Shown: positions 45,482 through 55,109, counted from the stretch's first letter. The stretch: 64,000 nt of DNA from Anaerolineae bacterium (GCA_022824465.1 JAJDZV010000009.1:124001-188000); one strand, 5' to 3'. Numbers and translations: made by a program. The notes: generated by a model from the letters alone, not told the origin.

Positions 45482-46294
45482 ATGGACGCCAATGCGCTGA
45501 TCAGGCAGTACAATCAGGAAGGCTTTGTTGTCGTGCCGTCGCTGTTTTCGTCCGCGGAGATCGCATTCATCCGCGCTCATTATATGTCGCTGAACGCCGC
45601 CGGACATGGCTTCGCTGGCGACGATCGGCTGATGCTGGGCGACCACGATCCCCTCAAGCAATACCCGCGTATCGTCCACCCGCATCGCTTTGATCAGTTC
45701 TCGCGCGAATGGCTGCTGGACGACCGCCTGCGCCACTGGACCACCAATCTACTCGGCGCGGAGCCCTATGCCGCCCAGACCATGTTCTATTTCAAACCGC
45801 CGAGCGCGCGCGGACAAGCCCTGCATCAGGATCAGACGCCGCTGCGAGTGCGGCCCGGCGTCTGTCTGGCGGCCTGGTTGGCGGTCGACGACTGCGATGA
45901 AGAAAACGGCTGCCTGCAAATTGTGCCGCGCACACAGGCCTTGCCGCGTCTTTGCACAGTCGAAGCCGATACTTCGCAAAGCTTCAGCGCCTCAACCGTG
46001 CCGCTCCCGCCCGGCAGCGAAGCTGAACCGGTCCTCATGAAAGCCGGCGATGTCGTCTTCTTCAACGGGCAGGTCATACATGGCAGCTATCCCAACACCA
46101 GCGCGACCCGCTTCCGCCGCGCGCTAATTGGCCACTATGTCGCTGGCGAGGCGGAGAAAGTCGCCGCCTTTTATCATCCGCTGCTGACCTTCGACGGCGA
46201 TGTCGCTGATTTGCAAGCGAGCGAATCGGGCGGACCCTGTGGCATCTTTGCCGACGATGACTCGTCAGCCGTCACAATGGTCAATTGGATCTAA
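45482..46294 (+). CDS. Phytanoyl-CoA dioxygenase (PhyH) family Fe(II)/2-oxoglutarate oxygenase
   Basis: The 270-residue jelly-roll oxygenase has the iron-binding HxD in ALHQDQTPLRV and the distal His in QVIHGSYPNTSATRFRRAL, with the Arg that binds 2-oxoglutarate. The N-terminus (IRQYNQEGFVVVPSLFSSAE) is characteristic of the family. Members hydroxylate many small molecules; the substrate is unknown. It is likely co-transcribed with FemAB copy 2. Its 3' end overlaps the converging A2M gene by 14 bp. Confidence 0.88.
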   Translation: MDANALIRQYNQEGFVVVPSLFSSAEIAFIRAHYMSLNAAGHGFAGDDRLMLGDHDPLKQYPRIVHPHRFDQFSREWLLDDRLRHWTTNLLGAEPYAAQTMFYFKPPSARGQALHQDQTPLRVRPGVCLAAWLAVDDCDEENGCLQIVPRTQALPRLCTVEADTSQSFSASTVPLPPGSEAEPVLMKAGDVVFFNGQVIHGSYPNTSATRFRRALIGHYVAGEAEKVAAFYHPLLTFDGDVADLQASESGGPCGIFADDDSSAVTMVNWI

Positions 46295-49200
46295 GGTTCG
46301 GCGCCTCGACGATGCTAAAGCGCGCGCCGTCGCCGCGTCCGTAGACTTCCGGAAAGTAACGCGCCCGCGCCACCGGCGGGATGACCTTGAACTCGCCGGC
46401 GATGGATGGGCGGATCGCGTATACATATTCGTAAACGCCCGGCGGCAACACGCTGGCATAGATCACTGCGCGTTCGTCATGGAACTCAACACGGTCAAAG
46501 TACCACCAGCCCCAACCTTCATCGCGCGGGTCAATGAGCTCGCCGCCCGGCATGACGCCCAGCTGCGGACTAATCGCCAGATCAGGGTTCACCGCTTCGG
46601 CGCCAGCGGGGAAGAAGTCCTCGATTACCACGTAGCGCAAGGTATTCGGCACGCTTATTCGCAGCCTGACTTGAACCGTGTCGCCAATGGCGGCGCTATG
46701 CGCTTCCGCGCGCGCTTCATCCTCCAAAAGAGTATACGCGCGCGAAACCTCGATTCCCTTGCTGATGGCTTCGACCTGATCGACCGGCGTATTCACGTCA
46801 ACGCGGGCGGTATAATAAAGCGCGCCAGCGCCTGCGCCCCGCTGGATTTCGATGATATTGCTCTCGCGCGGCTCCAGGGTCGCCAGGTCATAAATAAGGT
46901 CATGACTTTCCGGCGAATATTCGGGCTGCGGCGAGACCTGCAGGAGTTCAAGTCCATTCACAGAGACACTGTAGACGTAATCCGATTGGAGTTCACCGCT
47001 GAAGCGCATCCAGTTTGTCAAAGCCGTGATCGACCAGGCGTTCTCTTGCGGCGATCCCCAATAGCCGCGTCCTTCGCGGGCGGCGACCAAATGCCGGACG
47101 ATATTCGGCAGTTGGTCGCTTTCGGGGCGAATCTTCAGCAACGCATTCAGCGCCAGCGCCGTCGAACGAATCTCGGTCGACCAACTCCTTGGGTCTTTTC
47201 GAGGTTCTTCAAAGAAGGCGACGCTCGCGCGCGCGACCGCCCGATTGAGCATGATCTGGGTCAGCGCGTCCAGCCGCGTGTAATCAGCCGAGTTTATGCG
47301 ATGCAGCGTCATCGCCAGGAAGGCGATCGCGTCCAGGTTCAAGCGCGCGCGATGTTCATACAAGGTCGCGCTGCGGGCGATATCAGGCGCGCCGGATTCG
47401 GCTAATGCGAACAGAATGAAGGCTTGCCGGTTCAGTTGCCAAGGCTCGAATTCCAGCGTTGGCGCGATGAATTGCCGCCGCAGGAATCGCTGCGCCAGCC
47501 GGACGACATTGGCGTCTACCGGATAGACCTGGCGCTCGGCCTCAGCCAAACCGATCAGCGCAAAGGCCGTCGTCATGACGTCCGCCTCGGGATAGCCGCA
47601 CCAACTCCAGCCGCCATTCGCCAGTTGCCGCGCGTACAGCGTCTGCAAGCCTTCCGAAACCAGCGCCTCCAATTTGCTTTTGAGTTCGGGTTTCGCCAGG
47701 CTCAAATCTTCCAGCGCGCGGTAAGAGACGATATTGGGCAAGAAGCGGCTGACGACTGCGGAGTTGCATTCGCTGAATCGCGTCGCGTCGTATTCCAGAT
47801 AGGTCAAACTCTCGTTCGTCACGGCGGCGAGCGACTTGTCGAGGCTGATCCTGAGCTTGCCCTCGCCCAACCCAAAAGCGCGCGGCAGCAATACGGCTTC
47901 CGAGCGCGTCCCGGCTTGCAGGAGCGCGCCGGCCGTTCCGACCGTCTCCCGCGCCTCATAACGGTAGACCGGCAGCGTGCCGTCGGCATCCACGCTTACT
48001 GGCGAGATGCTGGCGTCCGCGTATTCGCCGTCCAGGCTTCGCACAAGGAAACGGGGCGCGACCCGTGACACATCGTCGACCGCTACATGCCAAGTCACTC
48101 GCTGCCTGCCCCCGGCCGGAATCATCAAGTCTTGGATCAAGCCACCTGCAGCCGACGCGTCCAGCCCGGCGAGATTCTCCAGCGAGACGAGCGCGGCGAC
48201 AGTTCCCTCGGTATTGTTGTTGACCACTGCGGCCAATTGGACCTGGTCGCCGACAACAAAGAATCGCGGCGTCACGGGCCGAATCAGCAGCGGACGCGTG
48301 CTACGCAGGTCGAAGGTTTGCTCGCCTACGAGCAGCCGGCCAGCGCGTCCCTCGGTTAAGGCGCGCGCGTCCAGGCGCCAGGTCGTCAAGTTGTCCGGCA
48401 GCCGCAGGGATATTGTCGCTTCGCCCTGGGCATCCGTGATCACGCTTGGGTTCCAGTAGGCGGTGTCGATGAACTCGCCGCGCAGGTCAACAATGCCGGC
48501 CTCAAACAAGCCGCCGCCCCCGCCCTTCTCCGTCGACAGTCCGGCGCTGTATGCGTCGGCGTTCACAACCAGCGAGCTGGAAGTGCGGATGCTTAATTCC
48601 TGGGGACCGTAGAACGATTCCAACAGCGCCTGGCTGTTGCGCTCGGCAAGGGATAAGGCCGCCAAATCGGTGAGGCCGATCCCGACCTCGGCGACGACGG
48701 GATCGCCGCGATAGTCGGTGACGCGCAGGTGGTATTCGACTTCATCCTGCGGCGCCGCGACATCCCGATCAGCGCGGATGTCGATATGCAGCGCCTTTCG
48801 CTCAATATCCACCTGGAGCTGCGTCATGCCGACGCGCCAATCAGCCAAGTGGCCAGGGTCGTTCGCCGGCTTGACGAGAAAGACGTTCACGAAGATATTC
48901 GGCGCGTGTTGCGGGAGGATCTCGAATTCATAGATATGTGAATTGCTGCTCAAGCTGATGCGCTCAGCGCTGAGAACATCGCCGCGCTCGATAGTGACCA
49001 GCGCTTCGGCCTGCCCTTGAAATGGCGAGGCGATCAGGACTTTCGCGCGTTCGCCGACATTGTAATCGGTTTTGTCGGGCACGATGCGAATAGTGCTGTC
49101 GTTCTCCTGCCGCCAGCTCACATAGTCGGCGCTTGATACCCAGATATAGGTTGCCGAGCGCGCCAGATTGCCGGCCGAATCCCGCGCTGTGGCGCTGATC

Positions 49201-52200
49201 TTGAAGGCGCCGCCGTTCGGAGGCTGAAAGACGAATGCCGCCTCGCCGCCGGCGTCGGCCGTCACGGCGTCGGTTGTGATCGGTATTTCCTTTATATCCC
49301 AGGTCCACGCGACCGCGCCGGTAGCGGGGTCTTGCTCTTGCAAGCTAATCCAGCGGCGTTCGACCACTTCAATGTTGATGCGCTGATTCGCCAGGGGCTG
49401 GCTATCCCAATCGACGGCGATGAGATTGACGCGGCTGTCTTCTCCGGCGACGCTGACGGCGCGCTCCGGACTCAAGCCGACATAGAGCAGCGCTTGATGC
49501 ACAACCACTTCGCTTCGGCCATAAATCGCTTGCCCGCCTTCCTCGCTCATGGCCGCCTCAACCCGCCATGTCTGGCTGCGCGGCTCGCCGGGCAAGTCGC
49601 CCGCAAGGACAAAGCTGGCGCTGCCGTCGGCGTCGGTCGCGGTCACGCCTTCGCTGATGACGCGATTGACGTGGAAGTCTTGTCCGGCTGAATCGTAAGC
49701 GCTGCTGTCGCCAAAGTCGTAGCGGCCGTCGCCGGTGTACTTGAAGTCATAAGGCGTCGAATACACACGATAGTCGACTTGAGCGTCGGAAACGGCGCCG
49801 CCGAAGAAGTAACGGCCTTCTACCTCGAACTCGGCTTCCGCGCCCTGAACAATTTGCGGAGTCTCGGTCGATAGCGTCGCTTGGTATTCCGGCAGACGGT
49901 ATTCAGCTACCAGAAAGGCGATGCCACCGCCTTCCGCGCGAAACGCATCCTCGGCTGGCAAGTCTACAGACAGGCTGTACGCGCCCAGCGAGGCGTCGGG
50001 CGCAATGTCGAATCTGCCGCTGAACGTGCCGAAGTCATTCAGCGCCAGGTCGCGCTCATAGACGATTTCGCCTAGCGCATCGCGGATTGTCACCGGCATA
50101 CGTTCGAAAGGCGCCGGCATGTAGACGACATCGTCTTTGCTGCGAACGATGCCGCGGAAGTATACCGGCTGCCCCGTGCGATAGACCGGGCGATCGGTGT
50201 AAAGATACGTCTGGTAAGCGCGGGGAAACCAGGAAAAACGGTAGCCGAAATTCCAGGGCTCGGCGCCATTTGACCAGTTGGTGTAGCCAATGCCAAAGCG
50301 CTCGCCTGTCGACAAGACGGCGACAAAAGGCGTGTAGAGATCACGGGTATAGGGAATGTCAACGCGAGCGATGCCGTTGTCGTCGGTGGCGGCAGCGCCG
50401 AGTCGCTTGCCGTCGGCGCCATAGACGACGATGTCTTCGCCGCTGATTGGCGCGCCGGAATCCACGTCGAGCGCCCATATCGTCAAGCGATCAGTCGCCT
50501 GTTTGACCGTGATAACGGCGGTTGCGACATTGAGAAAGTGCTTGTTCCGCCAGGCAAAGCGATCCATGCCGGGCGCTGTCGCTTCAAGAAAGTAAAGTCC
50601 CGGCTCAAGGCTGCCGTCGTCGCTTAGCGTAAGCAATTCGTAGCCCGCGACATTCTCGGGCGCTTCCGGCTGAATTCGCCAGCGCCGAATCAACTGATCG
50701 TCTCGTGGCGCGAAGCTCGACGCCGGGTCGTAATTCTCCTCGCTTGTGAGGCGCGCGACAAAGACCTCCAACGGTACTCGGCTCAGCGCGAGATCAATCG
50801 ATTCCAATCCGCGATGATTGAGATACAGACTCGTTTGATCGCGATTTGCGTCGTAGAAGCCGACCGGTCCCGGCACATTCAGGCTGAGCTCTGGGGCGCG
50901 CGGCGCGGTCACGTAATGCAAGGTCAGCGCTTCAGCGATCGCGTTGCCGTAGATATCCTCCATTCCCGGCGCGATGCGAATCGTATAGGCGGTCGAAGGT
51001 TGCGCATCAAAGGAGACGGTATAGCGTTTGCTCCAATCGCTGTAGAAATAGCGCGGCGGCAACTCCGGCGCGGGCTCAATCGTGATCCGCTCCGGCAAGC
51101 TATTGATGTTCATCGCCGAGGCGAAAACCAGCGAGAAACCGCCCCGGTCGACGTTGTCGGCGCCGTCTCGCGGCTCGGTGGCGCTGATTGCCGGCGCCGG
51201 CACGGAGTGATAGCGCCACGAATTGCCGCCGGCCAGATCGCTCAGGCGCAGGTCCGGCGCCAGCTCCGCGGAGAATCCAGCTTCGTAGTCCGCGTCCAAT
51301 TCCAATGGTTCGTCCGGCGAGAAAGCGAATCCCTGGCCGTCGTCCGCCCATTCGAAGGCGCCGCTTTCGCTATCATTGCCATCGTCTGGCACTTCGCGCA
51401 AGTAAAAGGCGCGTTCGACGACATCGCGATCAAGCGTCTGGTTGAAGCGGACTTGCAGCTTGGGCTTCAGCGGCAGGTCGGGAGCGCCGGGCGGCGGATC
51501 AATGGAGAGAACTGAAAGCGCCGCCGTCCTGAATGTCCAGCGGAAGGGGCGCTCGAAAACAGCGCCGTCCACAGCGGTCAAGCCGCGGTCGATAGTCGCC
51601 GTATACGCGGTATCGCTTCTCAGCGGCTCGGCCGGCGTGAAGACATACAGCGCGCTGTTGATCCATTCGCCGCTGCCGTCGACCGCCGGCGCAAGCGAGA
51701 GCGGCTGCGGCAAATCGACGGCGTCAAGCGACAAAGCCAAGGGGACGATCGGCCGATCGAAGACGATAGTGATGGCGGAATCCGCCGGGACCGGTCCGGC
51801 GTCCGCGCTGGGAAAAACCTCTGCGGCCTCCAGGTAACCGACGGTGACAAAGCTGGCCGAGTAATTCTCAAGTAATCTGGCGCCGTCCTTGGCGACCAGC
51901 GGCGGCTCAAAGGCGAATGTGTAGCTCGTCTCTCGACGATACGGCTCCTGGGGCGTGAAGGTCAGGCTGAATTCGTCGCAGCTTAGCTCGCCGGCAATCG
52001 CAGGCGTCCAGCGCAGCGCCGCTTCCGCATCCCGGCAGTCAACGCGCCGGTTGAAGAAGAAGGTGATCGGCTGGTCCAGCGCCAGCGGACTCACGGGCGC
52101 CGGCTGCAGGTCGAATACCGTCAGGAAGGCCGCGTCGGCGCTCTGCGCGACCAAGGGCGACCCGCCCGCCAACGCTAGCAAGGCTGACAGCATAAAAATC

Positions 52201-52220
52201 CCAATCAACTGGCGGGGCAT
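46281..52220 (-). CDS. Secreted alpha-2-macroglobulin family protein without the thioester
   Basis: This 1979-residue protein is exported by a signal peptide (about 1-26, MPRQLIGIFMLSALLALAGG) with no lipobox cysteine. Four Big_5-like Ig domains follow (about 30-440; e.g. AITIVFDRPIVPL, PKLQVRFNQTLDRD). Then come macroglobulin domains starting near 670 with YLYTDRPVYRTGQPVYFRG, the core A2M segment near 1260 (WNPSVITDAQGEATISLRLP) and a helical thioester-domain fold (1480-1760). The C-x-E-Q motif is lost: the Cys near 1485 lies in FSECNSAVVSRFLP. Bacterial A2Ms trap foreign proteases; without the thioester it can only trap non-covalently. AGGAGG precedes the ATG. Confidence 0.93.
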   Translation of the reverse strand: MPRQLIGIFMLSALLALAGGSPLVAQSADAAFLTVFDLQPAPVSPLALDQPITFFFNRRVDCRDAEAALRWTPAIAGELSCDEFSLTFTPQEPYRRETSYTFAFEPPLVAKDGARLLENYSASFVTVGYLEAAEVFPSADAGPVPADSAITIVFDRPIVPLALSLDAVDLPQPLSLAPAVDGSGEWINSALYVFTPAEPLRSDTAYTATIDRGLTAVDGAVFERPFRWTFRTAALSVLSIDPPPGAPDLPLKPKLQVRFNQTLDRDVVERAFYLREVPDDGNDSESGAFEWADDGQGFAFSPDEPLELDADYEAGFSAELAPDLRLSDLAGGNSWRYHSVPAPAISATEPRDGADNVDRGGFSLVFASAMNINSLPERITIEPAPELPPRYFYSDWSKRYTVSFDAQPSTAYTIRIAPGMEDIYGNAIAEALTLHYVTAPRAPELSLNVPGPVGFYDANRDQTSLYLNHRGLESIDLALSRVPLEVFVARLTSEENYDPASSFAPRDDQLIRRWRIQPEAPENVAGYELLTLSDDGSLEPGLYFLEATAPGMDRFAWRNKHFLNVATAVITVKQATDRLTIWALDVDSGAPISGEDIVVYGADGKRLGAAATDDNGIARVDIPYTRDLYTPFVAVLSTGERFGIGYTNWSNGAEPWNFGYRFSWFPRAYQTYLYTDRPVYRTGQPVYFRGIVRSKDDVVYMPAPFERMPVTIRDALGEIVYERDLALNDFGTFSGRFDIAPDASLGAYSLSVDLPAEDAFRAEGGGIAFLVAEYRLPEYQATLSTETPQIVQGAEAEFEVEGRYFFGGAVSDAQVDYRVYSTPYDFKYTGDGRYDFGDSSAYDSAGQDFHVNRVISEGVTATDADGSASFVLAGDLPGEPRSQTWRVEAAMSEEGGQAIYGRSEVVVHQALLYVGLSPERAVSVAGEDSRVNLIAVDWDSQPLANQRINIEVVERRWISLQEQDPATGAVAWTWDIKEIPITTDAVTADAGGEAAFVFQPPNGGAFKISATARDSAGNLARSATYIWVSSADYVSWRQENDSTIRIVPDKTDYNVGERAKVLIASPFQGQAEALVTIERGDVLSAERISLSSNSHIYEFEILPQHAPNIFVNVFLVKPANDPGHLADWRVGMTQLQVDIERKALHIDIRADRDVAAPQDEVEYHLRVTDYRGDPVVAEVGIGLTDLAALSLAERNSQALLESFYGPQELSIRTSSSLVVNADAYSAGLSTEKGGGGGLFEAGIVDLRGEFIDTAYWNPSVITDAQGEATISLRLPDNLTTWRLDARALTEGRAGRLLVGEQTFDLRSTRPLLIRPVTPRFFVVGDQVQLAAVVNNNTEGTVAALVSLENLAGLDASAAGGLIQDLMIPAGGRQRVTWHVAVDDVSRVAPRFLVRSLDGEYADASISPVSVDADGTLPVYRYEARETVGTAGALLQAGTRSEAVLLPRAFGLGEGKLRISLDKSLAAVTNESLTYLEYDATRFSECNSAVVSRFLPNIVSYRALEDLSLAKPELKSKLEALVSEGLQTLYARQLANGGWSWCGYPEADVMTTAFALIGLAEAERQVYPVDANVVRLAQRFLRRQFIAPTLEFEPWQLNRQAFILFALAESGAPDIARSATLYEHRARLNLDAIAFLAMTLHRINSADYTRLDALTQIMLNRAVARASVAFFEEPRKDPRSWSTEIRSTALALNALLKIRPESDQLPNIVRHLVAAREGRGYWGSPQENAWSITALTNWMRFSGELQSDYVYSVSVNGLELLQVSPQPEYSPESHDLIYDLATLEPRESNIIEIQRGAGAGALYYTARVDVNTPVDQVEAISKGIEVSRAYTLLEDEARAEAHSAAIGDTVQVRLRISVPNTLRYVVIEDFFPAGAEAVNPDLAISPQLGVMPGGELIDPRDEGWGWWYFDRVEFHDERAVIYASVLPPGVYEYVYAIRPSIAGEFKVIPPVARARYFPEVYGRGDGARFSIVEAPNLRSN

Positions 52221-52257
52221 GAGCTCTGCCTCCTGGCTCGCCGGTCACTCACTTTCA

Positions 52258-52263
52258 ATTATA
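52258..52263 (-). promoter_or_regulatory. TATAAT box upstream of the A2M gene
   Basis: A perfect - strand TATAAT lies about 40 bp before the A2M ATG. No good -35 box accompanies it. Confidence 0.5.
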
Positions 52264-52302
52264 GAGCGTACTTATTGGAGACATGCCTGCCCTAGCCGAC
52301 GC

Positions 52303-53337
52303 TTACGCTATGCCGCTCGCCGCGTCGGCGCATTGCTGGAGTATCGCATCTGCTTGACGCGCGCGGTCGATCACATCGTCGGGCTCGAATAAGCGCTCGA
52401 ATCCTCTCAGGGAGGCGGCCAAGTCTTTTGCGCCGAGATCGGTTTTGAGAAAGACCCGTTCGCCATAATCGGCGAATTCCTGTATCACCCAGTCGTACTT
52501 GTAATAAGCCAGCGCCAAAGCGTTGATCTCAATGTCGCCGTAACCCAGGAAAAACGCGTGTTGGAAGGCCCGGCTGTGGCCGTCCAACACGAAGAACATC
52601 AGATCGCGTTCCTTTGGCGCGATCACCGTCTCGTCCCAGTCGACGATCCGAATGCGGTCGGCGCGATCTACGATGATGTTGGCGCTATGGATATCAGCGT
52701 GGCAGAGCACAAACTCCGGCGGTTGCGCCGTCAGCCGCGCTCCCAGAGTTTGATAGCGTTCGCGGCAGCGCTTGATTTCGGCCGCCATTTCCCGCCAGCA
52801 GCGCGCCATCGCCTCGGCAACTGCGCCGCGGTAGTCCGAGCGGGCGACAATCGCTTCCACCCGGTCGACGGCGGGCAGCCACTTGAGGCCAAAGACCTCG
52901 CGCGGTACCGCATCAGTCAGCGCCAGGCTGAGGGGCGCGTCGTGGATTCGGCGCATGATCTCGCCCCATTGCCGCGCCTGCGCCGCCGTCAAGGACATGC
53001 CCCAAGCCGATTCTCCCTCGATGAAGGGATACAGTATCAGGTCGAAGTCCTCGCCGGCGACCTGCAATTCGCCTGCGCTGGTCGCCAGCGGCGCCACCGG
53101 CTGTTCGATGCCGGCGCGTAGCAGCTCAGTCGGCGCGATGAGTGCAGCGCGAGACGTCCCACCGCGCCGCAATTTGAGAAAGCAGGCGCCATTCTCGGCG
53201 CGAACGCGATAGGACCAGGCGCGCTGGTCGTTGCCAACCGGCAGAAACTCGATCGCGTCGAACTTCAAGGCGTAATTGGCCGCAAGGCGCTCAAGGATCA
53301 ATTCGTCCTCAATGTCTGGTTTTTCCAACATGCGCAT
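52303..53337 (-). CDS. Aminoglycoside phosphotransferase (APH)-family kinase
   Basis: The 344-residue protein-kinase-like enzyme has the nucleotide loop region FLPVGNDQRAWSYRVRAENG with the ATP-binding Lys in CFLKLRRGG, the catalytic loop FVLCHADIHSANIIVD and the metal-binding IRIVDWDETVIAPKERDL. Such proteins include homoserine, choline and sugar kinases as well as antibiotic kinases; the context gives no hint, and resistance should not be assumed. The frame opens further upstream at 53487, but that extension is Arg/Ser/Pro-rich and unlike the family. Either ATG at 53337 or 53331 is plausible. Confidence 0.85.
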   Translation of the reverse strand: MRMLEKPDIEDELILERLAANYALKFDAIEFLPVGNDQRAWSYRVRAENGACFLKLRRGGTSRAALIAPTELLRAGIEQPVAPLATSAGELQVAGEDFDLILYPFIEGESAWGMSLTAAQARQWGEIMRRIHDAPLSLALTDAVPREVFGLKWLPAVDRVEAIVARSDYRGAVAEAMARCWREMAAEIKRCRERYQTLGARLTAQPPEFVLCHADIHSANIIVDRADRIRIVDWDETVIAPKERDLMFFVLDGHSRAFQHAFFLGYGDIEINALALAYYKYDWVIQEFADYGERVFLKTDLGAKDLAASLRGFERLFEPDDVIDRARQADAILQQCADAASGIA

Positions 53338-53512
53338 CCCCGTGCGGATTACTTCTGCGATTTGGCGCCCCTTGGCAGAGGGGACCGCGAGGCGATGGTC
53401 TCGCTCGGAGCGCCGGTACGGTGACGGCCGCTTGCCGCTGGAGCGCGGCGAGCTTAGGCCCCAGCTGGGCTCCACACGCGATAACATTCGGCAAAGGCAT
53501 CATTTCGTGGTA

Positions 53513-53518
53513 TATAAT
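53513..53518 (+). promoter_or_regulatory. -10 box upstream of the HNH gene
   Basis: TGGTATATAAT on the + strand contains TATAAT and a near-extended -10 context, about 55 bp before the HNH start and between the divergent APH and HNH genes. No clear -35. Confidence 0.45.
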
Positions 53519-53571
53519 AGGCGGTGCAAGTCAGCGAGGCTAGCCCTCCGAGTTGAAAGGTGCGGCGATCA

Positions 53572-54120
53572 GTGTCGAGCGTCAGCGTTCTGCAGCAGCG
53601 TGTTTTGCTGCTCAACGGCAGCACTTGGGAACCGCTTTCGGTGATCACGGTTCAGCGCGCTGTCAACCTCCTGCTTGGCGGCAAGGCGATCGCCGTTGAG
53701 ATGACAGGCATGTACCTGAGGACGGTGCGCAACCGGTTCGAGGTACCGTCCGTCATTGCCTTGAAGTCTTACGTGAATGTGCCGCGCCGCAAGTCGCATT
53801 GGAGCCGCAAAGGCGTGCTGGTGCGCGACAACTACACCTGCGTCTACTGCGGCGTAAAGCTGGGCGCTCATGCGCGCGGCAAAGTCCTCAGCAAACGCGA
53901 CTTCACCATCGACCATATCATTCCGCGCTGCCTGGGCGGCAAGGACACCTGGTCCAATACCGCCTGCGCCTGCGCCAAATGCAACCATCGCAAAGGCAAC
54001 CGGCTGCATAATGTCGCCGGCATGCGCCTGCGGTGGGAGCCCAAGACTCCGCGCACAAGCTATCTCGTCATCGCCTTGGGATCGGGTCCGGAAATCTGGA
54101 AACGCTACGTCGAAATCTGA
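53572..54120 (+). CDS. HNH endonuclease-domain protein
   Basis: The 182-residue protein has an N-terminal module common to this widespread chromosomal HNH family (QQRVLLLNGSTWEPLSVITV, then AVNLLLGGKAIAVE). Its HNH domain runs from NYTCVYCG through DFTIDHIIPRCLGG to CAKCNHRKGN, so the two CxxC zinc pairs and the H-N-H residues are intact. Function is unproven; many copies are solitary housekeeping genes. Both possible starts (53560 and 53572) are GTG; 53572 has AAAGG about 11 nt upstream. Confidence 0.85.
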   Translation: MSSVSVLQQRVLLLNGSTWEPLSVITVQRAVNLLLGGKAIAVEMTGMYLRTVRNRFEVPSVIALKSYVNVPRRKSHWSRKGVLVRDNYTCVYCGVKLGAHARGKVLSKRDFTIDHIIPRCLGGKDTWSNTACACAKCNHRKGNRLHNVAGMRLRWEPKTPRTSYLVIALGSGPEIWKRYVEI

Positions 54121-54159
54121 CCGAACGCCGCATATGGCGATCGTTCGTATCCTCAGAGC

Positions 54160-54188
54160 TTGACATAGTAGAACGGATGAGCTATGCT
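54160..54188 (+). promoter_or_regulatory. Promoter for the 70-residue gene at 54268
   Basis: TTGACA (54160-54165), a 17-bp spacer and TATGCT (54183-54188) form a promoter with a perfect -35 and a 4/6 -10. It lies 40 bp after the HNH stop and supports the small gene downstream as real. Confidence 0.6.
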
Positions 54189-54267
54189 TGCGTCGCTGAT
54201 GCCGATCTGGGATCTTTCGCCAAACCGACTGGCGTCAACGTGATAACCACTTCAGCGGAGCGGCTGC

Positions 54268-54480
54268 ATGACACACAGCGTCGAACTGGCGCGCGGTCAA
54301 CTCGTCCGCCTGACCACGCCCTATTGGGATGCGAAGCGCGGGCTTTACATGGTGGAATATGTCTACCGCAATGGTTCCCTCGGTCTCGTGTCGCAGGCCG
54401 ACGGTCGGCGACACGATGTGCCGGCGTATATTTGCCGACTGGTAAGCGTCAAGGTCGTGGCGGACGGGGGATCGAGCTAA
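54268..54480 (+). CDS. Small hypothetical protein, 70 residues
   Basis: Not recognised. The protein MTHSVELARGQLVRLTTPYW continues to DVPAYICRLVSVKVV and shows alternating hydrophobic residues, as in a small beta barrel (KOW- or SH3-like). GGAG lies 8 nt before the ATG, and a promoter lies upstream. Its stop overlaps the end of the convergent LysE gene by a few bases. Confidence 0.6.
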   Translation: MTHSVELARGQLVRLTTPYWDAKRGLYMVEYVYRNGSLGLVSQADGRRHDVPAYICRLVSVKVVADGGSS

Positions 54481-55109
54481 AGCGCGCTGAGCGTCATGGA
54501 AGCGGTTTGCAGCAAGAGCGCAAGTCCCATATAGGCGAGAAAAACAGCGCAAGCCAGGTTAATCCAGCGGAAGAGCCGTTGGCTGAGGAGCCGTCTTCCA
54601 AATTCAACCAGGGTCGCGAAGAAGAAGCACCAGCAGATCTGCGCGATCATGAAGCCGCTGAAGAAGACCAGGATATGAAGCGGTTCCGGATCGAGAAAAC
54701 CTAAGCCTACGATGAAGCCGCTCATGCCCAGCCAAGCGGTGATGTTTTGCGGATTGGACAGAGATAGCATGGCGCCAGCGACAAAATGACTGCCGCGTTT
54801 GTTATCCGTGACGGAAACTTCGACATCGGAGCGGGAAGCCCGCCAGGCGTCCCAAGCGAATCGCAGCAGCAGCCCGCAACCGAAATATCCCAGCAAGAGC
54901 GTCACTAGCGGATTCTGAAACAAGATGGCGGCGCCGACCAATGCGATCAGCGCCCAGAGGCCATCGCCAACCAGCGATCCCAACTCGACCCGCAACGCCG
55001 CGCCCCAACCATGCGAGATGCCGCGGCGCAATGCCTCGAAACCGATGGGACCGGGCTGAACAGCGAATGTGATCGCCATGGCAAATGCGGATATGAAAAG
55101 CACTTCCAT
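54477..55109 (-). CDS. LysE/RhtB-family exporter
   Basis: The 210-residue membrane protein has six helices and the family signature QPGPIGFEALRRGISHGWGA near the start and MLSLSNPQNITAWLGMSGF in the middle. Members export amino acids such as Lys, homoserine, Thr or Leu. The specificity is not visible. The ATG at 55109 (MEVLFISAFAMAI) is preferred to the start 9 codons upstream. Confidence 0.88.
   Translation of the reverse strand: MEVLFISAFAMAITFAVQPGPIGFEALRRGISHGWGAALRVELGSLVGDGLWALIALVGAAILFQNPLVTLLLGYFGCGLLLRFAWDAWRASRSDVEVSVTDNKRGSHFVAGAMLSLSNPQNITAWLGMSGFIVGLGFLDPEPLHILVFFSGFMIAQICWCFFFATLVEFGRRLLSQRLFRWINLACAVFLAYMGLALLLQTASMTLSAL

Noticed and set aside
52303..53337. Aminoglycoside resistance gene
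   Set aside because: The fold is APH-type, but the family is broad, no other resistance or mobile gene is near, and the specificity cannot be read.
53560..54120. HNH gene as a homing endonuclease or phage remnant
   Set aside because: No intron, intein or phage gene adjoins it, composition equals that of the neighbours, and this HNH type is a common solitary chromosomal gene.
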